Positions 17,294 to 26,265 of a DNA stretch of 64,000 bases are shown piece after piece. The DNA is from Bacteroidales bacterium (GTDB lineage: Bacteria > Bacteroidota > Bacteroidia > Bacteroidales > UBA932), in contig JAFRXO010000011.1 in NCBI GenBank assembly GCA_017443465.1, positions 1 through 64,000 of the forward strand. The letters run 5' to 3'. A program made the translations under genes and the position numbers. A model generated the notes under the pieces. That model had not been told where the DNA came from. It saw nothing but the letters and a program-made list of their open reading frames with translations, and did not search any database. How positions within the stretch are numbered: position 1 is the first letter of the stretch; every line of letters starts with the position of its first letter.

Positions 17294-17528
17294 GCTTCCG
17301 CGCCCTCATCTCCTTCAGAAACGCCTCCGGATCAAAATCCTCGACGATTCCACTGTCCAACCCCTCCTGAATAGCACTACGAAGCATAGCAATCTTTTGT
17401 TCCTCAGCTTCCAGCAACCTCAATCCCGACCTCACAACCTCACTGGCATTATTATACCTGCCCGAGAGAATGCTGGCCTGAATAAATTCCTCAAAATGAG
17501 GACCTAATGCAACTGTCGTTGTCTTCAT
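17280..17528 (-). CDS. parD: ParD-family antitoxin
   Basis: An 82-residue protein beginning MKTTTVALGPHFEEFIQ, with a ribbon-helix-helix DNA-binding N-terminus, the ParD-typical GRYNNASEVVRSGLRLLE (residues 22-39) and a Glu/Asp-rich toxin-binding C-terminus. The start at 17528 is preferred over an upstream frame extension (to 17576) because the promoter box lies at 17547-17554. ParD proteins bind ParE and repress their own promoter. It is upstream of parE and overlaps it by 14 bp. Confidence 0.85.
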   Translation of the reverse strand: MKTTTVALGPHFEEFIQASILSGRYNNASEVVRSGLRLLEAEEQKIAMLRSAIQEGLDSGIVEDFDPEAFLKEMRARKHGKV

Positions 17529-17546
17529 TATTGAATAGTTCTTTGA

Positions 17547-17576
17547 CAAAATTAAGAATATTTCATAATTATCCAA
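17547..17576 (-). promoter_or_regulatory. Promoter of parDE
   Basis: On the minus strand, TAATTTTG (plus 17547-17554) is a -7 match and a TTG (plus 17574-17576) lies 19 bp upstream. The promoter lies 18 bases before parD, as expected for an autoregulated antitoxin. Confidence 0.65.
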
Positions 17577-17586
17577 AGAAAAACCC

Positions 17587-17594
17587 TACCTTTG
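17587..17594 (+). promoter_or_regulatory. Promoter -7 box for the DUF1295 gene
   Basis: TACCTTTG, an exact -7 match, 23 bases before the ATG at 17618. It back-to-back faces the parDE promoter, about 33 bp away. Confidence 0.65.
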
Positions 17595-17617
17595 CTATAG
17601 AACAACATTATCCGGAT

Positions 17618-18421
17618 ATGACCTACATGCTAATCCTGCTGGCAGTAGCACTCGCAGTCAGCTCCATCGGCTGGAAATACTTCATCTACTTCTTCAGCAC
17701 CGGCTACGGCTTCAGCATCGCCGCCCTGGCCATCACAATCGCAATAATGTTCAGCGGAGCCCTGACAGCCCCAACCATCCTCCTCTGCCTCACCATGTTC
17801 CTCTTCGGTTGCAGGCTCGGCGGCTACCTCCTCTACCGGCAGAAAAAAGCAACCGCCTACAAAAAGATACTCTACAGCCCCGAACTCCAGAAAAAGAAAC
17901 CCCTCAAAGCCATACTCTTCGTCTGGATCTTCTGCGCAATCCTCTATGCAGCACAAGTCTCCCCCCTCGCCTTCCGCCTCGCAAACCAAACAAAAGGGAT
18001 CCCCGTATCAGACATATGGGCATGGACCGGAGCAATCATAATGCTCGCCGGAGTAGCACTCGAAGCCGCAGCCGACGCCCAGAAAAACGCCTCGAAGAAA
18101 AAAGATCCCAAACACTTCGTCAGCACAGGGTTATATGCAATCGTGCGCTGCCCCAACTACCTCGGAGAAATAATCATATGGACGGGTGCACTCATCAGCG
18201 CATTCGGAGCCGGCCTCAACATATGGCAATGGATCATAGTACTCATCGGATATGCAGGGATAATGTACGTAATGTTCAGCGGCGCACGCCGCCTCGAACT
18301 CCGCCAGATGCAGACATACGGCCAAGACCCACAATTCCAGGCATATGTCCGCAAAACCCCGATCCTGCTCCCCCTCATCCCCCTCTACAGCGTCGCCAAA
18401 TACGAATGGCTACAGGCCTAA
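17618..18421 (+). CDS. DUF1295 membrane protein (steroid reductase/ICMT-like)
   Basis: A 267-residue integral membrane protein with about six or seven hydrophobic helices. The C-terminal half has the family signature FVSTGLYAIVRCPNYLGEI (near residue 168-186) followed by a YVR segment near 247, which in related ICMT-like and 5-alpha-reductase proteins forms the NADPH or SAM site. Function in bacteria is not established. The long upstream open frame (from 17507) is rejected because the promoter lies inside it. It is convergent with the glycosyltransferase at 18418, overlapping by 4 bp. Confidence 0.8.
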   Translation: MTYMLILLAVALAVSSIGWKYFIYFFSTGYGFSIAALAITIAIMFSGALTAPTILLCLTMFLFGCRLGGYLLYRQKKATAYKKILYSPELQKKKPLKAILFVWIFCAILYAAQVSPLAFRLANQTKGIPVSDIWAWTGAIIMLAGVALEAAADAQKNASKKKDPKHFVSTGLYAIVRCPNYLGEIIIWTGALISAFGAGLNIWQWIIVLIGYAGIMYVMFSGARRLELRQMQTYGQDPQFQAYVRKTPILLPLIPLYSVAKYEWLQA

Positions 18422-19527
18422 TAAGGCAAATGTGATTTCAGGACCCCGATCTGGAACTGAGGAGTCCAGTTCTGATCAATCTCAGCATAACAATTAAAGC
18501 GGATGCGTTCACGGTCATAGTCTTCAGACTTAAACCAGGCCGTCAACGCATCCTTAAGCGAATCCACATTGTCACGCTCAAAGAACCCGCCGGTCTCCCC
18601 CTCCCTGATAGCCTCAAACTCCGGCATCTGCCAGGCAAAATCATTATGAGTCAGCACCGGAGTGCCGAAAACCATCGAATGCATGGCCGTCAGCCCGACA
18701 TTCCCCGGAGAAACACACAGGTCGGCATTATAAATCATATGCCCAAGTTGCACCTCATCATAGCAAGGGCCATAGAACCACACATTGCCATCGAGCCCAA
18801 GCTCCTTCGCAAGTGCCTGCAGCTCACTCTGCTGCTCCCCTCCTCCAATCAAAGTAAGATTATAGTGCCGTCCCTCCTGCCTTAGCAATCCCATAGCCCA
18901 AAGGATCAGGTCCAGGTGCTTGACCCTAGTAAGCCTCCCAACGAAAAGGAGGTTGGGATTATCATTACCAAAATGCTCCCTGTACACAGCATCCGGCCTG
19001 AGGGTATAACGAATCTCAAGCTGCCTGTCATATGCCAGCGAATTGTGGATGACAAACAGTTTGTCCGGGTCAAACCCTTCCTGAATCATATGATTACGAG
19101 CGTAATTGCCATAAAGGAAAATCCCACAGTTTGGAAGCCGCAAAAACAACTTTTTCACTGCTTTCTGTATACGGCTCTCATTCCCGCACAGACCGTGCGC
19201 CCAGAAAAAGACCCGCTTCTTCGGATAGAACAGGCGCGCGCGGATACAGAACAGCCATGTACTCAGGTACCGCGCTTCCCCAAGGAGAATGAAAGCATCA
19301 TAGTCCTTCCTGAGCCTCCCCTGAACCTCCGGCTGCCAATATAATCTCCCGGGAAGGAGCTTGTTCTTCACCAAGGTAACAATGCCCTTCAGGACCGAAG
19401 TGTCCATCAATTTGATATCGTCCACTCCGTCGCCAAAAATCCAGTCACAATCGAAAGTACTGTCTATAAGCTTATAGATACTCTCCCGATAGTGCGGTGC
19501 GCAGTTGTATACCTGTAATATCTTCAT
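18418..19527 (-). CDS. GT4-family glycosyltransferase
   Basis: A 369-residue two-domain GT-B glycosyltransferase without signal peptide. The C-terminal domain carries [17 protein letters not shown] near residue 193 and the donor-binding stretch around [20 protein letters not shown] near 277. The E-x7-E motif of GT4 is incomplete, so the specific family is less sure. It is translationally coupled with the acyltransferase upstream (4-bp ATGA overlap), so the pair probably adds and acylates one sugar of a surface glycan. Substrate unknown. Confidence 0.82.
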   Translation of the reverse strand: MKILQVYNCAPHYRESIYKLIDSTFDCDWIFGDGVDDIKLMDTSVLKGIVTLVKNKLLPGRLYWQPEVQGRLRKDYDAFILLGEARYLSTWLFCIRARLFYPKKRVFFWAHGLCGNESRIQKAVKKLFLRLPNCGIFLYGNYARNHMIQEGFDPDKLFVIHNSLAYDRQLEIRYTLRPDAVYREHFGNDNPNLLFVGRLTRVKHLDLILWAMGLLRQEGRHYNLTLIGGGEQQSELQALAKELGLDGNVWFYGPCYDEVQLGHMIYNADLCVSPGNVGLTAMHSMVFGTPVLTHNDFAWQMPEFEAIREGETGGFFERDNVDSLKDALTAWFKSEDYDRERIRFNCYAEIDQNWTPQFQIGVLKSHLPY

Positions 19528-20144
19528 GACACCAGGCTCTTGATGACCTTACAAGGATTACCGCCTGCTATCACATCGGACGGAATATCTTTAGTAACGA
19601 CACTGCCTGCGGCAATAATGCTTCTGGGGCCAATGTGAACCCCTTTCAAGATCAGACAGTGAGCACCGATCCAGACATCATCACCAATCTCAACCGGAGC
19701 CGTCTTGATATTTTTCTCCGCTTCTGCTACAGAGGCATCCTTCCTTCGCAGTTCATAGTCCAACGGGTGAGCATCATTGTCCATTATCAGACAGTTCCCC
19801 CCAATACGCACATCATTTCCTATCGTCACCCGCTCCCTGGCCCATATGCATGCCGAAGAGATACCGACATGATTGCCTATTATGATAGATGAACTATTCG
19901 ATGGGACATGCATGGAGCCGCGAAGATTACTGCAAAGCGGATTGATATTGTCTCCGCTCGTAAAAACGAAATCATCACCTATCTTGATACTCCCGTTACC
20001 GTTGATATAAATCTTATTATATACTTTCAGGCGCCGTCCGAACTCAACCCCTTTCAGATAAAAGAACAATCTGTTCCCAAAAATGTAGAAATATTTTTTG
20101 GCCCTACGTAATGCGCCGGATAATATGCGGAATAAGAACCTCAT
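19524..20144 (-). CDS. Hexapeptide-repeat O-acetyltransferase
   Basis: A 206-residue left-handed beta-helix acyltransferase: isoleucine-rich hexapeptide repeats such as [13 protein letters not shown] and [13 protein letters not shown], and a conserved His in NDAHPLD near residue 129. It ends [20 protein letters not shown], typical of the maltose/galactoside acetyltransferase-like group that uses acetyl-CoA. The start is placed at the ATG at 20144 because a -7 box lies at 20168-20175, inside the longer frame that begins at 20180. It precedes a glycosyltransferase in the same operon. Confidence 0.88.
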   Translation of the reverse strand: MRFLFRILSGALRRAKKYFYIFGNRLFFYLKGVEFGRRLKVYNKIYINGNGSIKIGDDFVFTSGDNINPLCSNLRGSMHVPSNSSSIIIGNHVGISSACIWARERVTIGNDVRIGGNCLIMDNDAHPLDYELRRKDASVAEAEKNIKTAPVEIGDDVWIGAHCLILKGVHIGPRSIIAAGSVVTKDIPSDVIAGGNPCKVIKSLVS

Positions 20145-20167
20145 GATTATTATTTCGTTTTGAACGT

Positions 20168-20175
20168 CAAAAATA
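20168..20175 (-). promoter_or_regulatory. Promoter -7 box for the acetyltransferase-GT operon
   Basis: Minus-strand TATTTTTG is an exact TAnnTTTG match, 23 bases before the start codon at 20144. Confidence 0.65.
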
Positions 20176-20252
20176 CTCATTTTCCGCTATATACTCAAAA
20201 TGAATGTCAACTAAAAAGTCGTAACTTTATGACCGGATAAAAAACATCAGGA

Positions 20253-21041
20253 ATGGACAACCTTCTAGAAAACATATCAGCCATAGTCAGGGAAGCCTCT
20301 GGACTCATGGTCCGGAGCGGATTCGAAGTACATGAAAAAGGGTCGCACGAAAACCTCGTCACCACATCCGACCTCGCCGTACAGCACTTCCTCATGCAAA
20401 AGCTCTCAGCTCTCCTCCCAGGAAGCGGATTCCTCTGCGAAGAAGAAGACATGGCCGACACAGGGCACGAATACATATGGATAATCGACCCGATCGACGG
20501 TACTGCTAACTACGCCCGAGGAGACGAGAACTGCTGCATAAGCGTAGCACTCGCACGCGGCGGAGAACTGATCGCCGGAGTAGTTTACAGCCCCTGGAGG
20601 AACGAACTGTACTGCGCCTCGAAAGGCAAAGGAGCATACTGCAACGCAGCGCCCATACACGTCTCATCACGCAGCTTCGAAGAAGGCATCCTCTTCACGG
20701 CGATGAGCACCTACAGGAAAGAATTCGCACGCATATGCAGTGACATCATATACGACATATATATGGCCTGCAACGACACCCGGAGGACCGGATCAGCCGC
20801 AATAGAACTCTGCCTTATGGCCGCCGGAAGAGCCGAGTTGTATTTCGAGATAAGGCTGATGCCGTGGGACTATGCCGCGGCTGGATTCATCCTGCAGGAA
20901 GCCGGAGGATACATATGCAGCTTCGACGGAAAGTTCCCGTCCCTGTACAAGCCCAGCATGACGATAGCGGCGAACAGCCGGGAAAGCCTGGAAAAGATAG
21001 CTGAGACAGTCCACCGCCATCTGAAGGCCATTCCCTACTAG
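20253..21041 (+). CDS. Inositol-monophosphatase-family phosphatase
   Basis: A 262-residue Mg2+-dependent phosphatase with the family motifs: EEED (near residue 65), DPIDGTAN (79-86) and WDYAAAGFILQEAGG (from 205). These motifs bind the metal ions. Family members cleave inositol phosphates, PAP or fructose-1,6-bisphosphate; E. coli SuhB and CysQ are examples. The substrate cannot be decided, though CysQ-like PAP phosphatase is possible. It stands alone; its stop abuts that of the convergent broken acyltransferase gene with no bases between. Confidence 0.87.
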   Translation: MDNLLENISAIVREASGLMVRSGFEVHEKGSHENLVTTSDLAVQHFLMQKLSALLPGSGFLCEEEDMADTGHEYIWIIDPIDGTANYARGDENCCISVALARGGELIAGVVYSPWRNELYCASKGKGAYCNAAPIHVSSRSFEEGILFTAMSTYRKEFARICSDIIYDIYMACNDTRRTGSAAIELCLMAAGRAELYFEIRLMPWDYAAAGFILQEAGGYICSFDGKFPSLYKPSMTIAANSRESLEKIAETVHRHLKAIPY

Positions 21042-22072
21042 TTATTTCGACTGCTTAGGCTTCACAAGATCATATGCAGGCTTAAGGGCAAGATGCAACA
21101 GGTAACACAGGAAGAGTATACCTACCGACAGACCTAAGCATAACAGATAGCCATTGTCGGGTCCAATCCGGCCTAAAATAGCATTCAGGAATATTGACTG
21201 GGTCCCAAGGACCGTGATGAGAGACATCGACAAGGATGTTATCAACCGCGTCTTAGGGAAAGGCAGAAGTGAAAATGAAAGGATCATCGCACTTCCGATG
21301 AGCCCGTTCAAGTAAAAAAGGCAATAATTTAAAAATTTAAAAGCTTGATTATACCTCGGCAAACTGCCGGCAGTCCTTGGAAAGCATCACCAAAGAGATG
21401 CCCACCCAAATCCCCAAAACGAACGCCCAACATGGATGCCCGCCCTTGTAGATATTTGGTTATCAAAACGGTGGAGACCAGACAAAGAGCAAATGGCGCC
21501 AGCCATTTGAAAGATTCGCGCCTTTTTAAAAAGAAATCCTTTCCCAGGAAACCCAATGCATAAAACGGGAATCCCATCATTCCCTGAGATATTCCAAAGG
21601 GAATTTTCTTTCCGAAGAAATACACCGGAATGAACAGGACACATCCCCATATGAATATCGGGATGATCTTGTGGCGGAACCTACAGAAAAAGTCCATGTA
21701 AGCCTTGCACCAGAACAAGGCGAAAAGGAACCATATGATCATATTGATCTTCCCCTTCGCGATATCCACGGAATAGAAGCGCAGCTGGTCCCCGAGGTGA
21801 GCCCCAAAGAACAAGATATTCGTCAGGATGCTCAGAAAGATGAAAATGAGGATCGGCCACAGAATCGTCCTGGCATATCGTCCCCAATCGATCTTCCCTG
21901 TATACCTGTGAAAAATACCGCTGACGAGGAAGAATAAAGGCATAAGATAACCATGGGTGTACAGCCTGACTGGAGAATCGATAGAATAAAGATGGGCAAA
22001 TATGACCATCAGGGCCCCAAGCACCTTGGCAAGGTCCAGATAATAGCAGCGCTTGGAGCCTATCCCTGTCAT
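21042..22072 (-). pseudogene. Acyltransferase-3 family protein, frameshifted
   Basis: Two adjacent minus-strand frames together make one acyltransferase-3 membrane protein. The first (21329-22072, 247 aa) has the family N-terminus YYLDLAKVLGALMVIFAHLY and most helices, then stops after a shift. The second (21042-21362, 106 aa) continues in another frame with FLNYCLFYLNGLIGSA, which aligns with the C-terminus of the intact relative at 25173-26138. The shift lies at about 21340-21365, next to AT-rich runs. It could be a true inactivation or a sequence error. Intact members acylate sugars of surface glycans. The promoter box is at 22092-22099. Confidence 0.75.
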
Positions 22073-22091
22073 GATTAATGCTATTCTCTTG

Positions 22092-22099
22092 CAAAGATA
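22092..22099 (-). promoter_or_regulatory. Promoter -7 box for the frameshifted acyltransferase
   Basis: Minus-strand TATCTTTG, 19 bases before the start codon at 22072; paired with the divergent promoter at 22132-22139. Confidence 0.65.
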
Positions 22100-22131
22100 C
22101 TAGCTTTTCTTTGATTTAAAGAGATTATTCT

Positions 22132-22139
22132 TACCTTTG
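22132..22139 (+). promoter_or_regulatory. Promoter -7 box for the SGNH esterase, almost leaderless
   Basis: TACCTTTG ends only 5 bases before the ATG at 22145, so the transcript should start at or next to the start codon. A second in-frame ATG at 22151 is possible. Confidence 0.6.
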
Positions 22140-22144
22140 CTCCT

Positions 22145-23020
22145 ATGAGAATGATCCCGTTCATCTTCCGTATTTGTTTCTGTCTGTTCGTTTTAGCGTC
22201 ATGTCAAAAAGACGTGGCAGACCTTCTGGAAGACACCCGGGAAATGGCAGATCCGGGGTATCCTCATATCCGAATTGCCATAATAGGAGACAGCATTTCT
22301 ACTTTCAACGGTTATGCTCCTTCGGATTCAACGGGCTACGACGGCGTAGAATACAGTAGTTATTACCCGCAAGGGGATGTCAAGAGCGTTGAAAACACCT
22401 GGTGGTACAAAACTGCAGCCTTATTGGGCATAAGCGCCAATAACATCACCAACTGTTCATGGGGCGGTTCGCATGTAACAGGCAATTCCTCTTTGACTAC
22501 AAATGCATCTGCCGGTTGCTCTTCAAGAAGGATATCAGACCTCTCCTACAAAGGAGAGAAACCTGATATTATCATATGCTATATATCCTGCAATGACTGG
22601 GCACATGATATCCCCATAGGTAATTGGGCCGGCTCGGACAGCATCCCGGAGGAAGGCAAAGTCTCTACTCTGAGGGAAGCATATGCACTCATGCTTTATA
22701 AGATAAAGCAAGCCTACCCCGAGTCAATGGTCATATGTCTGACGAACCTTGACGACGTAAAAAGGGACAAGACTCCCGGATGGCCGTCAAACAATTCAAA
22801 CGGTATTACCGTCGAGCAGTGGAATGAAAACATCAAAGAAGTCGCCGGCGTTTTTGGGTGTTATACGATCGACCTTCAAGATTCCGGGATCAATTATAAC
22901 AATGTCTTGTCTTATACGGTAGACCGCGGCCTGCATCCCAATAAAGCCGGCATGACTCTCATTGCCAATAAAGTCGCAAAAGAGATTAAATCTTTACTCG
23001 ACGCTCAGGTAGATGAATGA
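22145..23020 (+). CDS. SGNH/GDSL esterase-like lipoprotein
   Basis: A 291-residue lipoprotein (lipobox LASC, Cys20) with an SGNH-hydrolase fold. The nucleophile Ser is in IIGDSIS (Ser50), the Gly/Asn blocks are near WGGSH and SCNDWAHD, and the catalytic Asp/His pair is in DRGLHPNKAG (about Asp260, His264). Such enzymes in Bacteroidales remove acetyl or other acyl groups from polysaccharides. The 3' end overlaps that of the GH39-like gene on the other strand by 27 bp. No operon partner on its strand. Confidence 0.85.
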   Translation: MRMIPFIFRICFCLFVLASCQKDVADLLEDTREMADPGYPHIRIAIIGDSISTFNGYAPSDSTGYDGVEYSSYYPQGDVKSVENTWWYKTAALLGISANNITNCSWGGSHVTGNSSLTTNASAGCSSRRISDLSYKGEKPDIIICYISCNDWAHDIPIGNWAGSDSIPEEGKVSTLREAYALMLYKIKQAYPESMVICLTNLDDVKRDKTPGWPSNNSNGITVEQWNENIKEVAGVFGCYTIDLQDSGINYNNVLSYTVDRGLHPNKAGMTLIANKVAKEIKSLLDAQVDE

Positions 23021-24388
23021 GGTCGGGTCGAGGTTGAACTCGATAGTGCCGTCTTTCACCTTGACAGGGACTTCAGTGAAAAGGTGATGCTTGTCGGTCC
23101 GATGACCGATGGCCTCATTGATTCTCATCCCCATGACATTCACTTTCACCTTCTTGGCGGTGACAACGTTATTGTTATCGGTGTAACGGGTCACCAGGAT
23201 TCCAAGCCTTCCTTTACTGTCCTTGGCGGCAGTCACATGCAGTTCCGGATCTGAATTCCCGGACACCTTGACCTGCTGCCCGCATTTAACCAGCTTTGAC
23301 CATGCATAGAAAGGATAGTAGCATGAAGTAGGAGCGAATGAGTAGAAATCGAAAAGCGTGTTGAATATGGTCCCGACCCTGGCGTCGTAGTACATCAGGA
23401 TGTCAACCGGCTTGTCCTGGCAGTCCTGCATGACCGATGCGGTGAAGCAGGCGCCCTTGATGCTGTTCATGGCATCGACGGAATAGGGATACTCCGTTGA
23501 CCAGCCCTTGACATAATTCCATTCATTCAGAATTGATTCCGCATCCTTATAGCCATATTTGTCCATGAGGACGCGCATCCTGTCGGCTTTGGAACTGACG
23601 GATACGGGATCCACAGCATAGATGTGCCATGAGAAGAAATCCATGGGGACCTTGTTCTTCTGCATATGGGCCAGGAACCTGTCGGCCCACTCTTCGTCTC
23701 CAGCGATGGCGGGGCCTCCTATCTTCAGCTCCGGAAAGCAGGATTTAAGGTGCTTGGCGGTTATGGTGTACAGGTCGAAGAACTGCTCCGGGCTGCCGCC
23801 CCAGGTGCGCGGATTCACCTTCCACGCCTCGTTGCGGGAATCCAGGTCAGGCTCGTTCCAGATCTCCCAATACCTTATGTTCCAATTGAATCCATTGGCC
23901 CAACCCTGATTGTAGTGGCGGATGATATGTTCGCATATGACCGCCCATTTCTTGAAGTCCGCGGGAGGAAGGATACCGTATTTCTTGACGCCGTGCTCGA
24001 TCTTCTGGCCGAGGCGGAAGAAAACCTCGGTACCTGCTTCGCGGATAGTCTTGAGGTATCTGTCAGTCATGGGAAAATCATATGACGCGGGATCATATGG
24101 GTCCTTGCTGAAATCGGGAAAGATGCCGGTGATGTCAACGGAATGCTCTCCGCCGTAATCGGATTGGAACGCAGCATCGTGGGTCCTGGCAAACGGGATG
24201 CAGGCTGCGGCATAGTCGTCGAAATTACCCCTGGACTGGTCGTTGCCGACTTCCTTGGGGCCATTGTTGACTCCGTGCATAGGTTTGATCGGGCCTACCA
24301 CGGAAGCGGGATCGACCGTTATCTGCGCAGAAAGGGCAACCGTCGCGAAAAGCGCAACGGATGCGAGGAATAATCTTGGAGAATGCAT
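22994..24388 (-). CDS. GH39-like glycoside hydrolase
   Basis: A 464-residue secreted protein with a signal peptide (cut near ALSAQ, residue 21). The (beta/alpha)8 core carries the clan GH-A acid/base in YWEIWNEPD (about Glu178) and the likely nucleophile in ILNEWN (about Glu287). The overall pattern fits GH39 (beta-xylosidases, alpha-L-iduronidases and relatives), though other clan-A families are possible. A small beta-sandwich forms the C-terminal ~100 residues. It follows the acid phosphatase gene by 9 bp in one operon. The start codon is inside a CATATG. Confidence 0.78.
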   Translation of the reverse strand: MHSPRLFLASVALFATVALSAQITVDPASVVGPIKPMHGVNNGPKEVGNDQSRGNFDDYAAACIPFARTHDAAFQSDYGGEHSVDITGIFPDFSKDPYDPASYDFPMTDRYLKTIREAGTEVFFRLGQKIEHGVKKYGILPPADFKKWAVICEHIIRHYNQGWANGFNWNIRYWEIWNEPDLDSRNEAWKVNPRTWGGSPEQFFDLYTITAKHLKSCFPELKIGGPAIAGDEEWADRFLAHMQKNKVPMDFFSWHIYAVDPVSVSSKADRMRVLMDKYGYKDAESILNEWNYVKGWSTEYPYSVDAMNSIKGACFTASVMQDCQDKPVDILMYYDARVGTIFNTLFDFYSFAPTSCYYPFYAWSKLVKCGQQVKVSGNSDPELHVTAAKDSKGRLGILVTRYTDNNNVVTAKKVKVNVMGMRINEAIGHRTDKHHLFTEVPVKVKDGTIEFNLDPTSFIYLSVE

Positions 24389-24397
24389 ATGACTGAT

Positions 24398-25141
24398 TTA
24401 TTTGAGTTTACGGAATTCTTTCTTCGCGCGTGCGAGATCCTTCATGAAGGTCTTGTCGGCATGCATGCGTGACAACGCGGCTGATGCTGCGAAACGCGCG
24501 GCATTCACATCGCTCTGATAATGGAAACCTACGATAACGCGGCTCTCACCATACTCGAATCCGCGCTGAAGGATCGCATCCTGATTCTCCGGACATATCT
24601 CGCTGAGAAGGAGCGCCAGGCCCCATCCGCGGACGGTGTGACCGGAGGGATATGAACCGGTGCCGCGTAGTTCTTCTTCATCCCCGGGAACGGCAGTAGG
24701 CTCCCCGAAATGCACGAACGGCCTGAGCCTCATATATTTATCCTTCGCCTTGGTAACTCCGAGGCGGATAGTCTTCATCCCTTTATTCAGGAACTCATAT
24801 AGGAATGGAGCATTGTCCTCGGTTATCTTCACCCCCATCGGTTCGGCAAAGATGTCGAGGAGATAGTCAATGTCTGATTCGGCATCCCGAACCGCCTGCT
24901 CCCCGCGGGCTGTACCCCTTATGGATTTGCCCCACTCGTAACGGGCACTGTCCGCAACGAACTCTACAGAATTCTCGGCAGGAGGCGCCGGGAGATAGAT
25001 ACCGGCATCGGGCATCTGGTCAAGTGAAAGATATGTACCGCCGTCAGAAATCTTGCTGGCGGTCCCACAGGAGACGATGGCAACGCTCAGGACGGCAATG
25101 AACGCTGTCCTCAAGTAATTATTTATACTCTTTCTTTCCAT
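24398..25141 (-). CDS. PAP2-family acid phosphatase lipoprotein
   Basis: A 247-residue lipoprotein (lipobox AIVSC, Cys25) with the three-part class A acid phosphatase signature: KDKYMRLRP near residue 134, YPSGHT near 162 and SRVIVGFHYQSDV near 207. Its conserved Lys, Arg and His residues form the phosphate site. It removes phosphate from a range of small organic esters outside the cytoplasm. A promoter box (minus TATTTTTG at 25147-25154) is only 5 bases from the ATG, suggesting a leaderless transcript shared with the GH39-like gene. Confidence 0.88.
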   Translation of the reverse strand: MERKSINNYLRTAFIAVLSVAIVSCGTASKISDGGTYLSLDQMPDAGIYLPAPPAENSVEFVADSARYEWGKSIRGTARGEQAVRDAESDIDYLLDIFAEPMGVKITEDNAPFLYEFLNKGMKTIRLGVTKAKDKYMRLRPFVHFGEPTAVPGDEEELRGTGSYPSGHTVRGWGLALLLSEICPENQDAILQRGFEYGESRVIVGFHYQSDVNAARFAASAALSRMHADKTFMKDLARAKKEFRKLK

Positions 25142-25146
25142 AAATT

Positions 25147-25154
25147 CAAAAATA
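25147..25154 (-). promoter_or_regulatory. Promoter -7 box for the phosphatase-GH39 operon
   Basis: Minus-strand TATTTTTG ends 5 bases before the ATG at 25141, the same very short spacing seen at 22132-22145. Confidence 0.6.
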
Positions 25155-25172
25155 ACAACTATTGTGGAAATC

Positions 25173-26138
25173 CTACCGGGATTTCCCCAACAATATGGGG
25201 AAGTAATATTCTGATATCTTGATTATAGGATATAATAATGCCAGAGTGATAATACCTGTTAATAGCGGCAGATAGCTATTTGCGATTCCGAGATGTACAA
25301 AAGCAGTGTTTACGGCAGGATATATAATAGAATGAAGTCCCAACACTAACAATGTGCCAGTACTCAAAACTTGGATCCAATATCGATTAGGCAGGAGATT
25401 GCAGAAATTGAAAATCAGGAAACTACCGATAATGGCATTAAGGAAAAAAATGGAATAGTTGATGCCATATGAATAACTTGAAAGATCTGGACGCCCTTGA
25501 AACTGTGTAAGGATAAAAAATACCAGAAGAGCTACCATCTTGATTTCAATCTTCCCCGTCATTATATCTATCCCTTTTTCTTTTATTCCCATGCCGGCAA
25601 CAAAGAATGGCAAACAAGAAAAAAGGTAATATGGTTTTAGATGTTTTATTGAAACGGGAATATTCAAGTAGGGTTCTATACAACAGAATAAGAAAAAAAC
25701 TATGGCAAATACATATTTACGATCTCTAAAAAAGCGCCATTCCATAAGCAATCTAATTAAAAGCAATGTAAAGACGAACCAATACCCCTGAAAACAGGAA
25801 ATATCAGATGACATTATAAAGCTCTTAATCATATTATTCGAGATTCTGGATATTCCGCCTTCGCCCAGAAACTCTGAAGCTCCTGATTCGTACAACCCGA
25901 AGAAAACCTTCCATAAGAACTGGATCAATGAATACAGAAGCACTGGAATTCCTAACGCCTTCAATTCTTTACCAACACCCTTCGGATGAAAAAGAATGCC
26001 GCTAATGATAAAAAAGGCAGGCATATGAAACTGATAAGTAAGATTCCATACCATACCTTTCTGTCCTGCATGACATGAAACCATCAACCAGATACACAGG
26101 ACCTTGGCCCAATCAATCCATGTAATTCTTTTTTTCAT
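25173..26138 (-). CDS. Acyltransferase-3 family membrane protein
   Basis: A 321-residue integral membrane protein with about ten helices. The N-terminus RITWIDWAKVLCIWLMVSCHA and the FFIISGILFHPKG segment place it in the acyltransferase-3 (OafA/fucose acetyltransferase-like) family, which acylates sugars of surface or secreted glycans across the inner membrane. It is AT-richer than its neighbours. It is an intact relative of the broken gene at 21042-22072; their C-termini align. It has its own promoter (minus TATCTTTG at 26197-26204) and diverges from a glycosyltransferase. Confidence 0.83.
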   Translation of the reverse strand: MKKRITWIDWAKVLCIWLMVSCHAGQKGMVWNLTYQFHMPAFFIISGILFHPKGVGKELKALGIPVLLYSLIQFLWKVFFGLYESGASEFLGEGGISRISNNMIKSFIMSSDISCFQGYWFVFTLLLIRLLMEWRFFRDRKYVFAIVFFLFCCIEPYLNIPVSIKHLKPYYLFSCLPFFVAGMGIKEKGIDIMTGKIEIKMVALLVFFILTQFQGRPDLSSYSYGINYSIFFLNAIIGSFLIFNFCNLLPNRYWIQVLSTGTLLVLGLHSIIYPAVNTAFVHLGIANSYLPLLTGIITLALLYPIIKISEYYFPILLGKSR

Positions 26139-26196
26139 GCAATAAAGCCGAATAGGGATATCGGGTTTCTTTACAGTTAGCTACTACTCCAACAAT

Positions 26197-26204
26197 CAAA
26201 GATA
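26197..26204 (-). promoter_or_regulatory. Promoter -7 box for the acyltransferase
   Basis: Minus-strand TATCTTTG, about 58 bases before the start codon at 26138; only 12 bp from the divergent box at 26217-26224. Confidence 0.65.
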
Positions 26205-26216
26205 AACTTTTTTCAG

Positions 26217-26224
26217 TAACTTTG
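26217..26224 (+). promoter_or_regulatory. Promoter -7 box for the GT/GH105/lyase operon
   Basis: TAACTTTG, exact match, 41 bases before the ATG at 26266. Confidence 0.65.
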
Positions 26225-26265
26225 TGTAACAAATATAAGACTGAAGGATCAGTCTTCTTAGATTA

